Part shown: positions 11,605-24,552 of the stretch, in pieces | Position numbering within the stretch: the first letter of the stretch is position 1 | Layout of the letters: each line of letters begins with the position of its first letter | Source of the DNA: Enoplolaimus lenunculus | Lineage: Eukaryota; Nematoda; Enoplea; Enoplida; Thoracostomopsidae | Reading direction: 5' to 3' | DNA length: 64,000 nucleotides | Assembly (NCBI GenBank): GCA_030248215.1 | Contig: JASANG010004020.1 | Coordinates: forward strand, 186,001-250,000 | Program-made: the position numbers and the translations under genes | The notes under the pieces: generated by a model | Seen by the model: the letters and a program-made list of their open reading frames with translations, nothing else | Told to the model about the DNA's origin: nothing | Databases searched by the model: none

Positions 11605-14196
11605 CACTCACTTTCAACAAGCTAAATTAGCCAACAATGTATTTTATGCGAATTTCGGAGAATCTTAGTTAATTAAATGACGACGAGAATTCTACTTTTA
11701 ATGAGCATACATACCGAAAATATTCGAAAATTCCAGTGAAAAAATATCAGATTTATTATCGAAACCTGAATTGTGGTGGCACCCTGACCGGAACCAAAAC
11801 TATAACCATACCAATAAGGTTATTTTGGAGTCGCTCTGAAACTTAGACAAACCTTTTTAAAGGTTGCATCTGAACAAGCCATAGTGGACATATACCAGAA
11901 ATAAACATGTGAAGTGTAACAAACAACAGAACCATAATTGTGCGCTCAAGAGACGTGAGACACAAAATAACAATCAAAGATAGAATCGTTGTGAGTGGTA
12001 TTTCCACTGACGGAATGCGGGTCTGAAAAATACTGTAACACTGAAAATATAAAGTCTTGTCAAAATTTTTGAAACATTTTTCTTGCTTCGAACAGAAAGT
12101 TTTACAACATTTTTCTGTTAACTTGAGAAGCTCTGGAATGAATAGTTTGCGTAGGTATCCGCTATTAAGTAAACGCTTTGTAGCGTTTGGTAAAACGCTA
12201 TTTTCTAATCGATATAAACTGTTTTTTGAAAACACGAAATATGTTTTCCATTTTTGACCTGATCCCTAATGATTTTTCTAAATTTTCACAAACACTAAAA
12301 CGTCAGTTTTTGCAGTCCCCGGATCTCAGCAATTTTTCAATGCTCAGAACAGGCCAAATGAACTGTAGTAGCATATTAGCGGATTTAATGATTTACTACA
12401 TCAAAATGATTCATGAAACTTAGTTCCGTCGTCTTGAACAGCCCGGTGAAATAAAACTTGTCGCATAATCAGCACTTTTTAGTTGAACATTGAGATGTTA
12501 CACCTTTTAACAAATATCAACCGACAATCGAGAGTACCGGAGCCGGATGCCGATTTATGTCGGAGCCAGGACAGGTCCGCATTAAAATCTGAATGAGGCT
12601 TAAGTTATTCACATTCACATATCAACTTCCTTCATTCCTAGAGCTCCACGCAGTTGACTTCCCTTTTGGCAGACACATAATTTCTTTACAATTTTAGGCA
12701 GGGTGGTACCTAAACAACAAACTTGTGCGTATATTACATTAGCGTTTGAAAAAATTTAATTTTCTCCACCCCACGTTTCGCTTTCCCCAGCTTCTCCACC
12801 ATGGTAGTGAGGGCTTGCTTGCACCGCAGCACCCCAGGGAAACTTAGTTATATAACCATGAGCATAGAAATAACGAAATTTCCGGTATTCATATAACGGA
12901 AACAAACACCGATATTCACCGGATATAGATATCCAGTTTTCGTAGTCTGATCTATGTTACAATTTTATAAACGTGTGTTTGGCTTCTCGATATCGTTTGG
13001 TGGTCATGATTTATCCTTTACTATAATTGTATTACATTGCAGCCCGCCATTCCATTAAAAATTTCTGTATACGCCGTGACTCAAAGCTAAATGTTATAAG
13101 TTCATCAGACAAAAGCATTGAAGCTTACGTTTACCCGAATAATAGTTCGAGTTAGCGGCCAAAGAACAAAAATTTCCACAGCCAGCGACAGTAGAACAAA
13201 CACATCAAACGTCGATGACAATCTTGATAGCAAACATATCACACCAAAGAACGCAGCATTGAGCGACAACGCTGGACTGACACTTAAATGTTATAAATTA
13301 CAACCATATTTAATAGATTCCAGACATTTCAACCACGGCAGCGTTACAGTTAGTCATTATTTTTAACATCATAACATGTTTATACATGCGACTAACAATT
13401 TGCATGCGGATACGATTTATTATACAGCAAAAAGACAATACCCGCATCCGGTGGTGTAAACCTGCCGGATATTTACAGAGATGGTAGAAAATTTCATATA
13501 ATTGCTTTTTTCAATTGAGCTTCCTTAACATGTTACTGCGATTGCGTTTTTTTGGCAGGGCAAGAAGTTCAAATTTTGATACGTGGAAGCAGAGAAAAAT
13601 TCAAGCTAACAATCAGGGTGTAACCGGTTATCCGTTTACGATAAAAAGCGACGTCCGTTTCTGTTATAGAAATAACGGAAATTCTTTTGTTTTTATGCTC
13701 AAAATTAGTTAGTTAGGTATATCTCGCAATTTTTCGTTACAGATACGCTGTATTTGTTCGAAGCACGCCTCGATAGTGGACGCAGAAAACGAAACATCTT
13801 TAACCTACTCTTTTATAGGCCCACCAGAAACCTGAACGCCTCTTAAAGTAACATGGGCGAAACTTTTATACTTCAATATCCGTTTTCTGTTTCCGTTCTT
13901 TTTACTTCCGTCTACACGCTGCTAACAATTAATTCTAATTTAATGAAAATATACATTTGCGCGACCCAAAAACTACAAAGTTAGCTGCTATATGCGATTG
14001 ATATCCGGTTCCGGTAAAAATTCATTATCCGGCTCCGTTTCTGGTATAAGGAAAATTACTACGTAACTATCAAGTCGCAACCTGGTTTCATTCAACCGAA
14101 ACTGTTTCAAGATAACATTTAACATAGACGATACCCTAGCAAATCAGCATAACGTCAATCATAACGACAATTTCAACCAATACACTCAGCACATAC

Positions 14197-14561
14197 CAGG
14201 GATAAGAGTATCGGTCTTGGCAAGTCTCGGTATTTATAAGGTATCGGTCTTGGTTTTTTAATCTCTATCGTTTGGAACCGAGACAGAAGTCGATGATTCA
14301 GTAAATGCATGACTATTGTTGAAGTGATGGGTGAAGAATAAAATTTCTCTGCGAAAGTATGAATTTTCATAGTTACGCAATAAATACGAGCAGATATTCT
14401 TAAAAAATACAAAACTACAAAAAAGCATTAAAAATAGTTTATTTTGAAAATCTTAATGTTTTCGGTGATGAACCAAAATTGACCGTGACCGAGAATTAAC
14501 TTGGCCGGTTTTGGCAGTCAGGTCTCGGTGTCGTTTTTTTAGCCGAAATGGCCCATCCATG
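14197..14561. mobile_element. hAT-type MITE, GTCTCGGT family, copy 2
   Basis: Starts CAGGGATAAG and ends GCCCATCCATG. Flanks GCACATAC (14189-14196) and GTACATAC (14562-14569) match at 7 of 8. Same length class and interior as the copy in the HMGCL intron, in opposite orientation. Confidence 0.75.
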
Positions 14562-15477
14562 GTACATACAACTTACTTCGAGTATTGCTACAAGAATCTA
14601 AACGATTTGTGGTTTAATTCCGCCTTGCGCGTTATTTGTTTACGAAAAATTTATATTGAATCTTTTTGGCACAAGCTTATCATTAACTCAGATCTTCACT
14701 AACAAAATACAAAAAATAATGTCAGACAGTAACTTCAGAAAAGATCGGTATTTATAAATGCGTATAGAACCTATCACACGTTAATGATAGGTGTTCAAAC
14801 TCTCAAGGTGCTCACGCTACACACATCAGAGAATACGGTAATAGAGCCAGAGCAACCTGTCTGTGTGGCACGGTACATTTCGCATCTATAGTGTTGTAGT
14901 AATAAAACTATATTGTTCTTGCATTATGATTTTGATGACTGATGCAGACACTCTACTGACTGACGTTAATGGTTGGTTGGTTACACCTTAAATATTATGT
15001 ACGTAAGCGCCTGCGTGCCCATTACACTCCATACAACTTACACTTCAACACAAATGCCATAGTCATGGAAAATTAGATTGCTTGTAAACATAGCCACACT
15101 CATCGCATACACGGTATCAGTTGAAATAGTTTCGGTAAGTGTTCGCAATATTGGACTTGCCAGCCAGCCAAAAAACACGTAGATGCCAACGGTTTTGATA
15201 TCAGTCACAGCTGAAATTAACGCGATGCTCCGTATGACAATATTAGTTTAGCGTGCCTAAGTAAAGACATAAGGAATCGCTTTGACTGAAAATTTATAGA
15301 TTCACAGCGAAATTTTATTTATCTATCAGGCATCACTTATACACTTTAACAATACAGCAGTACTTTGTCAAATCCTCGACTTCTGGTCTCGGTTCAAAGC
15401 CATCGCGACTCAAAAAACCTAGGCCGACACCTGCAGAATTACTTATTGTTATGCGCAAAAAGTATATTGGCAAAGAA

Positions 15478-16192
15478 CACAGATGGACGGTCTCAGTCAA
15501 AGCAAGTCTCGGGCATTAATTAACTAATGTCTGTCTCGCTTTTCTTGAGTCTCGGTGGTTTGCAAATCGAGACCAACGAGGTGAAAAGCGCTAAACAATA
15601 GCTATTAACTGAGCTAGTTTAAGTTGATGAAAGGACACAGCAATGTTTTGCTCGTATTTTGGACTAAATGAATGAGATGACCCGGGGCATTTGTCAGTAT
15701 TTAACAGGGGCCAGTTCTTATATACGATTCTTAATTAACTGGCATGAAAACGATCATTTTACGCACGGTTCTCATTACAAAAATATGAAAATCACAAGAA
15801 ATTATTGTATTCAGCAAATGTATGACGATATTTTTGAAGTATGTGATGGCTAGCTTACGCTTCAGCTTATGCATGGGCAAGGGGAAGAATACAAGCAAAT
15901 AAAAATCAACAGCAAAAACAAAGGGAACGAGCTTTTCACAGAGTTCTTCAACAAGTTAAGTTTTCATTAATAATGACACTGACGGTCGCAAACAATCTGC
16001 ATGGGTTCCCTTTCATATGTGTGCAACGTGTTATAATTGGATTTGGAAACAGTTTTGTGAAAGTTTTCAATCGTTGCATTTGTGCCACATTAAACAACAA
16101 TTCTTAGCAAAAATATTCGAAACCTTTGTTAATCATGGTATCAATAGGTTTGGTCTCGGTCTCGCTTTTCCGACCGAGGCCGCCCATCCCTG
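15478..16192. mobile_element. hAT-type element, GTCTCGGT family, longer copy
   Basis: 715 bp. The left end CACAGATGGACGGTCTC mirrors the right end GACCGAGGCCGCCCATCCCTG. A perfect 8-bp duplication, GCAAAGAA, flanks it (15470-15477 and 16193-16200). The interior differs from the shorter copies and contains a 98-codon frame (16017-16313, overlapping the end) of no recognisable function. A further family fragment lies just outside at about 15290-15440, and another at 3480-3560. Confidence 0.75.
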
Positions 16193-16399
16193 GCAAAGAA
16201 TCGGAAACTTTTTCACATTCACGCAAAGTGTCGATTATTACCGATGGCACAGCTCTAATCGTAACACATGTAAACTAAATGTCACCAACTTTTACTATAG
16301 CCACATTTGTTGACAAAGATCTGTTTGGCGCCCTAAAACTTGCGAAAATTCCGCTGGATAATTTTGACTCACTGTGATTGCAGTGCGCAAAAATAAGCA

Positions 16400-17445
16400 A
16401 AGTAACATTTGATCTTACCTCTGAAATTGTTTCGTCTGAAACTTTGTAGAAACACACATTGTGAAGCTCCGAAGGCAAAACAAAACCAAAGCAATGTGTT
16501 GCAAGATAAAATACCATGGTAGACAAACGCAAATATCACAACGTATAATCCAACACTAAAACACGATATGATAGTGCATAAAAATTTGTTATGTTGACAA
16601 TAAAAGCACAGAATGACGAATACATAATACTGACTACTAAGCTGAGTTTTCGAATGAATTAATAATAGTATTGTATAAACTAAGCATGAAAAACGATACA
16701 TGGTACGTAACACAAATATCTGAGATACAGATATACAAGCATGCCATTGCGACCCGAATTTGCAAAACTTTACTCCATTTATAACTACCATTATTACCAA
16801 TTGGTTGTTATTTACCATTAGACTTTAAACGTACATACATCTCGTCGTAAGCCATAATTGACTATAGGAATATGGTGTTTGCTACTAACCTGCAAATTTG
16901 CTGCATAACCACGCAAGAGAACTTTGCGGCCACCGAAACTGAATATGTTCTCGCGGTGACTAAACAATAAGTAATAACATTACGCTTCACAAACATTATT
17001 ACGTACTGAAAGTTGACGACACAAGCGAAAAATGGCATATATTTTGCACATATATTTTGCAATGCTGGCGTATGCGGCAATTTCTGAACAGCATATTTTC
17101 GATTTACAATGGCGGAAAACTATATATTCTGTTTACTGGTAAAACAGGTAGTTGCCCATTTTACCGCCCACAAACTAATTTAACTGTTTATTGCAACAAA
17201 CCAAAGAACAAAAATATCCGAAAAACAGTTGAGACTATCAGCACTGGTGTTTCAAACGCAACGCTTACCGTTATGTTTCAAACTACTCAACAACTCGCAC
17301 CCAAAATAAGTGTCAGGATACATCTGCTGTTCATATAAAATCTTTCTCCATGGCCGCTTCACACTATATTCATACTCGTCAACTATTGCTTCACGTATTT
17401 GCATTATATAAATCAAAATTATACCGGTACATGCTAGAACACACA
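16400..17445 (-). CDS. Possible minus-strand exons of an unknown gene (partial)
   Basis: Three segments look exon-like on the minus strand. About 17445-17260 encodes KRFSVCVLACTGIILIY (a membrane span) then DEYEYSVKRPWRKILYEQQM, ending at a donor AACG|GTAAGC; it suggests the anchor and stem of a type II membrane protein. About 16982-16892 ends in CAG|GTTAGT. About 16500-16433 ends in CAGAG|GTAAGA, with VCFYKVSDETISE in one frame. Phases between the pieces are not settled and the reading frame of the second is ambiguous. No family is recognised. The 5' side abuts a MITE at 17521, so the gene may be truncated. The surrounding AT-rich frames are hydrophobic by composition, so part of this may be chance. 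Confidence 0.25.
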
Positions 17446-17520
17446 CACTGAACCTTTTCTGACACAAAAATGGTTGGCCATTAACCAGGTAGATATATAA
17501 ATAAAGTATAATATAAGCCG

Positions 17521-17790
17521 CAGGGTGCAACTGGAATTACAATTTGCCGGAAAAGGAATGTGAAAAAATACCGAAAACGGAAAATGAAAAATACGTATTT
17601 AGATTTTCATTATCTACGGAGGTGAAATCTACGTTCGATGGTTTCTTTTCGGCGATTGTCAAGGTTTACATACTATATATACTAATGAAATTACTTAATT
17701 TTTATCGTCATTGTTTAGCAAAATACTTTAATTTCCACCGACCAAAATTTAATAAGATAATTTTTAATTCCGGTACGCGAACCGCTGAGT
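17521..17790. mobile_element. CCGGAA-rich MITE copy, second end unclear
   Basis: Begins CAGGGTGCAACTGG, the family terminus, followed by the same CCGGAAAA/ATACCG interior; the distal end is near CCGGTACGCGAACC. Related single ends or fragments are at about 6060-6151, 8450-8520, 9590-9665, 9997-10090, 11767-11820, 12530-12580, 12880-12940, 13613-13690, 13990-14060, 20061-20130 and 38108-38122. A related copy is at 63331-63650. Confidence 0.5.
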
Positions 17791-17839
17791 ATCGGTACCA
17801 GTTTGGGCAGTTCACAGACTCAGTTCCGGGGACTGTCGC

Positions 17840-18260
17840 TTGACGGCGCCCACAGATGAAACGATCCAAGTATTCCAGCAGCAGTGGACAAATCGAGGAG
17901 TACGCAGAGCTCAGATCCATACAACAAACGACACCATCGCTCGTGACCAACATGCTCGTACGCCACGAGCGTCGGCTCACCAGCAGTTGGGATACGACAC
18001 TACTGTTCGTGGTACACAGCCGCAGCGCAAGCGTTTGCGTGTTGTCCGAGACAATAACGACGACCAACAACGGGATGACTATCGGGAGCGCGAGAGACGT
18101 CGAGAAGAACGCAGGACAGCGATTGAAGGTTACTATTATAATGAAGGCCGCAGCAAGCATGACCGCGATCGCTTTAGAAAACAAGTCTTCGGGCAAAGAC
18201 AAAGTTTGTCAGTTTATAGAGCTCAAATTAACGTGTTTTAATTACTGGTCGTCGTGGTAA
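17840..18260 (+). CDS. GC-richer ORF island, possible coding sequence of unknown function
   Basis: A stretch clearly richer in GC than its surroundings, open for more than 130 codons in two plus-strand frames and for 164 codons on the minus strand (18202-17708). The 17840-18241 frame encodes a very hydrophilic protein with a Gln/Arg/Asp-rich run (RDDYRERERRREERR) typical of disordered RNA-binding or nuclear proteins. The 17856-18260 frame is Ser/Thr-rich. At most one can be real. There are no membrane spans, zinc knuckles or enzyme motifs in the hydrophilic frame. It may be an intronless gene, a retrocopy or part of a repeat; no poly(A) tail is visible beside it. Confidence 0.3.
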
Positions 18261-18856
18261 ATAACTGCTGTATTGTCATTACATAATAATGTATATATTA
18301 AGTATTTTACGTGTATGCTTGGCGGTAGAAGCCAAGAGATAAAATAGAGGGGATGCGAGCGGTTCCTGCAGCTGCTCCCTCCCCGGTCGTGATAAAATAG
18401 AGTTAACAGTAGTAAAGTATCAGAACCGTTACGGCTATGTCATTTACCGTTATTTCTGGTGTTATTTTCTGTACTTTCTGCAGTTTTCTCTCTGTGTATC
18501 AATTTTCCATTAGATTTCAACATGGTTTAAATGTAATTTAGTCGTATCGGAACATTCCTGTATTGCCGATGCTTTGTTATTTGCATTAGTATTGAATAGG
18601 CATTAACGTTGTAAGTTCTTAATAAAATTCTAACCGGATTAATTGGTTAATAGCTATTTTGACGGGCGTCTAAGTTTTAAATCGGAGATCGGACCTGCAG
18701 ACTAAGACCAGAAATGGATGAACTCGCCTAATCCTCTTGTACCAATAACCCTACCTCTGCTTATCTGGGTAGTTTACACTGTTGCTATTTGTGGTGTACC
18801 ACGTGTACATACATAGCGTATGTAATGAAAGACACATGCATACACGTGCATGTAAT

Positions 18857-18920
18857 CGGCCGCGTGGTGTAATGGGTAAATTGAGCGATTACGAGTTCGA
18901 ACTCTAACAAGCATGCGCAT
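18857..18920 (+). repeat. Truncated tRNA-like sequence
   Basis: GGCCGCGTGGTGTAATGGGT and GAGTTCGAACTC match tRNA A and B boxes, but the space between them is too short for an anticodon arm and the acceptor stem does not pair. It is a SINE head or tRNA relic, not a working tRNA. Confidence 0.4.
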
Positions 18921-20060
18921 ACATTATTTTCATCCAAGCTCTCAGAAACTAACAAGCATTACTAGCTACGTGTTTATCCCGTTCCAAAAATTCTTACAAC
19001 TAAGGGTTCTTTAGAACAGCACAAAAGCACTAAGCTCAAGATTATTAGAACATAGTGTCAGCACCATCTCTTTATCGATTGAGTAAAATTGATTGCGATA
19101 AGATCACTTCAAACATCGGCTGTGCCTCTCTCTCATATTTACGCTGCAAGTGTCGTTACAATGAAAGACCGTTCGTTTTAAAGGGGATTGGTGAACATTC
19201 CCGCGTGCCCAACAAGCGTATTCAACACAATTTTCCACGGAGCCGGCCATATACCATAGATATGAACCAAAAGCGTCATTTTATTATTATTTTCATTGCG
19301 GCTCTGTCGCCACGAATAGTTTTAAGTATTTCTCGTCGTTTAGAAGCGTCTAAAGCCTACATATTTCTTTTAATAGAGACTAGTTCGAGCCAAAACCGAA
19401 GTTCAGGTGAGGTTTAGGTTTGGTTTTGAGTTTAGTTTTATCTTTTTTGTTTAATGAGTGTGGCAGAGACATCTACACACAACAGGACAGTTGGGACAGC
19501 GGGACATTTGGATAGCAGACAGCTGGGACCGTTGAAAGCGGGACAGTAAAGAAACAATAATTGCCAGAGAAGTCGCCTTCAAAATTGAGAGTTAAGCTCA
19601 AAAATTCCCCAATATTACAACCTAAAAACATCCAAAGACGTAAGCCTAAATTGGAAAGCCTGTAGCTCAACCCAGCAGCTTTATTAAATACATGAAAATC
19701 AGAAAATAAATTCTTGGATATAAGACATCTATTTCTTGATGAAAAAAATTTGCTTCTTCTGATTCAATAGGGAAAATCTGTAGTGTAAAGTGTTTGGAAA
19801 ACGGGAAGTGTAAACCGGCTCTGGTAGAATAATTGCGGGAGGTTCCGGCAATTTCGGTTGTAAAATTTTGCTAGATTTATCTTCGCTTTATTTTTGTCAT
19901 AATTTTCAGGAAAGAATTGCCGAAATTTGGCATAAAATTGGTATTTTAAGACGCACATCTGTGCCTCAGCCGTCTAACTTTCCATTAATCTACAAGTGAC
20001 GTACCGTCTCGTACACATTGATCGCCTGAGAGCGGTGGTTGTAAGTAAATATGCCATATG

Positions 20061-20425
20061 CAGGGTGTAACCGGAATTATACCGGAACCGGAAAATTAAA
20101 AAATACCGTAACCGGAAAACAAAAAACTCTTGTTAATACCGAAAAATTCATTTTTAACGCTATTTTATCGCTTTTAAAAAGTGCACTTAAGTGTTGAAAG
20201 CAAAATTACACAGTATACCGTGCATTATCGCTGCAGCTTTTGATGCAAGGCAGAAAACGTTTAATTCAACGGATAGTTGCAATACCCAATATATAACAGT
20301 AAGGAAGGGTGACGGAGGGCTGGTTGAAAATAAGTAGCAGTCCGTAACCGAATAACAAGGAGGGGTACCCTCTGGAGAGGCCAAATAAATATCAGTCCCC
20401 CCTCTTATTCGGGTCACTACAGTAG
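20061..20425 (+). repeat. CCGGAA element end joined to the TATTCGGGTCACTAC repeat
   Basis: Starts CAGGGTGTAACCGG (the terminus of the CCGGAA MITE family) and runs directly into the dispersed repeat that ends TTATTCGGGTCACTAC at 20420. This may be a composite element or a neighbouring insertion. Confidence 0.4.
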
Positions 20426-21710
20426 GCAAAATTTGAAAGTTTTTTGTTTGGAAAACGGGAACAGTGGAAATTCAAACGCCTGATGTTCCCTGGGTTAATA
20501 CGAAAACCTTAACCATAGGTTTTGTTTGGAAAAGGGGGACAAGTTGATAATTTAAAATGTATAAAATTCAGACTCTTGTCAAGTTTCCCTTACGATGGAA
20601 AAGTTCCCCTTATTCTGTGATGCTTTGGTCATGGATAATACTTTATTCCTTATAATACATAAATCCCGCGTACATGTTGTAGTTATGATTGTTTGCATGT
20701 TTTGTAACTTGCATACACACGTAGTTGTATTAAGCGCTGTATTAATTGACCATGAAACACCGAAAAACTATACAAGACCTGCAACGAACCAGAACAAAAC
20801 TGGAATTTTCAATTGAGATGTGACCTCAAAATTGTGACCATAAGAGGGTAAAAGAACAGATATATGTGTTTCAAATTACAGGTATACAAACTAATTTTTC
20901 TTTGCTTCTTTGCTTTGATTTCGTGGCATTCAGGAGCACAGCATATATTCCTCACATATATAGGTACAATATCCAGCAAAAACATGAACGAGTTTTACTT
21001 TCATAAATACAAACAATGTAAACTAGGGTTATATACCTCCGGATTCGGCGAAAGTTTAACCTCCGGCTCCGGTTTTTTTCACCTCCTCCAACTAGGGTTA
21101 TTTCACTAATATTGCAAAAAAATTAAAACCAGTAAAACCAGTCGTAGTGGGACTACATTTATTGAGCGAAGCTCGAACACACGTAAGCAATTAAGGTAAT
21201 ATGCAAATTAGTTATTAGCTAACTATTTATATATCGGTTTTGGAGATTTTAAAGATTTTCCTTAGATAGCAGCTTTGGCACGGAAGTACTTACGCGTTTC
21301 GCCTACCAATACAAATAACGAACGCTTGTAGAGCACCGCTACCTGGTTCTACAGCGACTTGAGAACAGAATAACCCCTCCGTTTACCCAAAGTTCTATTT
21401 TTGAAAGGAAACCCAAACGCTTTGATTTTATTGTGACAAAGCACAAATAGTTACATTTAAGGCATCGTTTAAAAATTTATGGGTCATGCGCATTTATGAC
21501 GTAACGCTATTTTAAAAATTTTCTAATCTATTAGATTTGCTCGGGAACAAAAACAACGCTATAGCTCTGAATTAGGGATTGTACTAAGGGTGTTTTTAAA
21601 CAGTGTGATTTGTTTCGAGCCGGTTCGAAGGGTATTGCGGCAGTAGCCAAGTGAAAAATAAAGTAAAAAATAAATTTTGGCGGCGATTTATTATTTCAAT
21701 TATATGTTTC

Positions 21711-24481
21711 GTCAGACGATCATTTCAACGTATATTGTGAGAGGTAAAATGTTTTTCACGAGCGGAGGCGAGTTTTAGTGAGCGAGAATATTATCTTGGT
21801 CGTCGATAATCCAAAAAGGTATTAATATCAGCGTAAAAGTACTTTTTCATATCTCCATAAATTTTGCGTGGAAATATACCCTTCTGTTCCTCATTTTGAA
21901 TACACCTCTGGCGAATACAAATGAAATGCAAAAAAATGTTATCTTCTGGAACCGTTGTAGGAACAATGCAATCGGCAAATCGACACTGAAAATGCATACA
22001 GATACGACCAAGCCCGCGTAACTTTTGCAATCTATAAAAAACTTTTCTGCAATTTGAAAAGCGCTATAAAACGATGGCTTTTCCGAGAGTTTAACTATTA
22101 AATAAAATGCCACTTGGTACACGGGCTTAAATAATATGTTACACTCGCGCACTCAAAATATACTGTGTATAGAGGCCAACAAATATAATTTTTTTGAAGG
22201 TTTGAGGTGCAGATATCAATATTAAACAGCAAAACTGCGACGCAGAACAAAATTGTGCGTTTGAGTTTACCGCAGAAATAAACATATTCTTCGTGTTTTG
22301 CCGAACCTATTTGAATCCTACTACAGAATTGTGACAAGTTTAAATTGAGACATTATTTACAAATTCTTTCGTTCAACATTGCATCTTTCAACCGTAAAAT
22401 TTCGCGATAACAACTAAATTTCATACCAAAATCCTTTATGTATATCTGAGGGATGCACCGTTTTCCGCCTGAACTGCAGTAGAGTAAGGTTTAGACCACT
22501 TTTTTGTTTAGGTTTTGGAGACCTAGACTTATCTGGGCTAATACTTACGTTGAGGTTTATAGACTGAGGCTTAGATTTAGGAATATGGTTTATACTTTTA
22601 TACTGGTAAAGGCTGACCTCAGCTATTCATAGACCTGAAATCAAAGCAAAGCAAGCCAGAAGCTAAGGGTAAGTTTAGTTGTGAATCTTGTGAAATTGGT
22701 ACTTCTGGTTGATTTACGAATAGCTAATGTCTGATTACGCTTGTTGGGTACCGGTGCACAAAGGTAATGCTCATTTGAACACGTGACAGCCTGTATTCTT
22801 ATTAGGAACCTTGCCAATTTTTCTGGAAAATAGTTCTGGTAAAAGTGCAGCGTCGCCCCTGCTGAATTCCGCCCCTGTTCTTTAAATTTTTAGTTACTTA
22901 TGGTTAATGGGGCTCGAGCAAGATGATATAAATCTTTAATTTAAAAACCCAAATGCCGTATATCTGGTCTTGAAAGCACCTGATGGTGATTTTTTAATCT
23001 TCGAATTTACGGTATTTTTATTTACAAAATAAAACAAATGGTGTTCGTAGTGTTCAATGGTTTACTGCCGTAAAGAAAATTATTGCTTATGCGGTTCGAG
23101 ACAAATAAGAGCTTATCAACAAAATTCTGAGCATGCGCATAAAAATTATTTCGTAAAATAAAATAGCAAAAAATTCAAATATTAAAAAATCACCATCAGT
23201 TTGTTTTCAGAATTATATATACTGCATTTGTGTTTTTAAATTTAAAGATTTATATCATCTTGCTCGAGCCCCATTAACCATAAGTAACTAAAAATTTAAA
23301 GAACAGGGGCGGAATTCAGCAGGGGCGACGCTGCACTTTTACCAGAACTATTTTCGAGAAAAAATTGGCAAGGTTCCTAATAAGAATACAGGCTGTCACG
23401 TGTTCAAATGAGCATTACCTTTGTGCACCGGTACCCAACAAGCGTAATCAGACATTAGCTATTCGTAAATCAACCAGAAGTACCAATTTCACAAGATTCA
23501 CAACTAAACTTACCCTTAGCTTCTGGCTTGCTTTGCTTTGATTTCAGGTCTATGAATAGCTGAGGTCAGCCTTTACCAGTATAAAAGTATAAACCATATT
23601 CCTAAATCTAAGCCTGAGTCTATAAACCTCAACGTAAGTATTAGCCCATAACTAAGTCTAGGTCTCCAAAACCTAAACAAAAAAGTGGTCTAAACCTTAC
23701 TCTACTGCAGTTCAGGCGGAAAACGGTGCATCCCTCAGATATACATAAAGGATTTTGGTATGAAATTTAGTTGGTTATCGGCGAAATTTTACGGTTGAAA
23801 GATGCAATGTTGAACGAAAGAATTTGTAAATAATGTCTCAATTTAAACTTGTCACAATTCTGTAGTAGGAGTCAAAATAGGTTCGGCAAAACACGAAGAA
23901 TATGTTTATTTCTGCGGTAAACTCAAACGCACAATTTTGTTCTGCGTCGCAGTTTTGCTGTTTAATATTGATATCTGCACCTCAAACCTTCAAAAAAATT
24001 ATATTTGTTGGCCTCTATACACAGTATATTTTGAGTGCGCGAGTGTAACATATTATTTAAGCCCGTGTACCAAGTGGCATTTTATTTAATAGTTAAAACT
24101 CTCGGAAAAGCCATCGTTTTATAGCGCTTTTCAAATTGCAGAAACGTTTTTTATAGATTGCAAAAGTTACGCGGGCTTGGTCGTATCTGTATGCATTTTC
24201 AGTGTCGATTTGCCGATTGCATTGTTCCTACAACGGTTCCAGAAGATAACATTTTTTTGCATTTCATTTGTATTCGCCAGAGGTGTATTCAAAATGAGGA
24301 ACAGAAGGGTATATTTCCACGCAAAATTTATGGAGATACTGAAAAAGTACTTTTACGCTGATATTAATACCTTTTTGGATTATTGACGACCAAGATAATA
24401 TTCTCGCTCACTAAAACTCGCCTCCGCTCGTGAAAAACATTTTACCTCTCACAATATACGTTCTCTAAATGATCGTCTGAC
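21711..24481. mobile_element. Giant inverted repeat (fold-back-like element)
   Basis: Left arm about 21711-23027 and right arm about 23150-24481 are reverse complements with only scattered mismatches and small indels; the central spacer is about 120-180 bp. The outer ends are GTCAGACGATCATTT on the left and its complement ending at 24481. A TTAGGC-type MITE-like stretch lies in each arm (about 22490-22640 and 23570-23700). No target duplication is obvious. ORFs in the arms are mirror copies of each other and have no recognised function. Confidence 0.8.
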
Positions 24482-24552
24482 AACTCACCCCAAGCTCAGC
24501 GAACCCAGTATTTCTTAACTTTTTGTGAATAGTTACGTTGTAAGGTAAAAGT

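Larger units (their letters stand above)
18261..21710. other. Gene-free spacer, repeats only
   Basis: Contains a tRNA-like relic (18857), a GGGACAG-rich patch (19480-19550), the 20061-20425 repeat and a CCAGTCGTRGTGGGACTACATTTATTGAG segment (21137-21170) shared with 4990-5020. A signal-peptide-like 50-codon frame (19261-19408) ends at TTCAG|GTGAGG and might be a first exon, but no second exon was found. Confidence 0.4.

Noticed and set aside
16369-16818. 149-codon hydrophobic ORF on the minus strand resembling a multi-span protein
   Set aside because: The hydrophobic bias follows from AT-rich codons, there is no topology pattern or motif, and a good splice donor interrupts it.
18857-18920. 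Functional tRNA gene
   Set aside because: The A and B boxes are recognisable, but the anticodon arm and acceptor stem are missing.
21791-24386. Pairs of ORFs around 21.8-22.3 kb and 24.1-24.4 kb with the same sequence (MQKLRGLGRICMHFQ...)
   Set aside because: They are mirror copies produced by the inverted repeat arms. No domain is recognisable and the frames are short.
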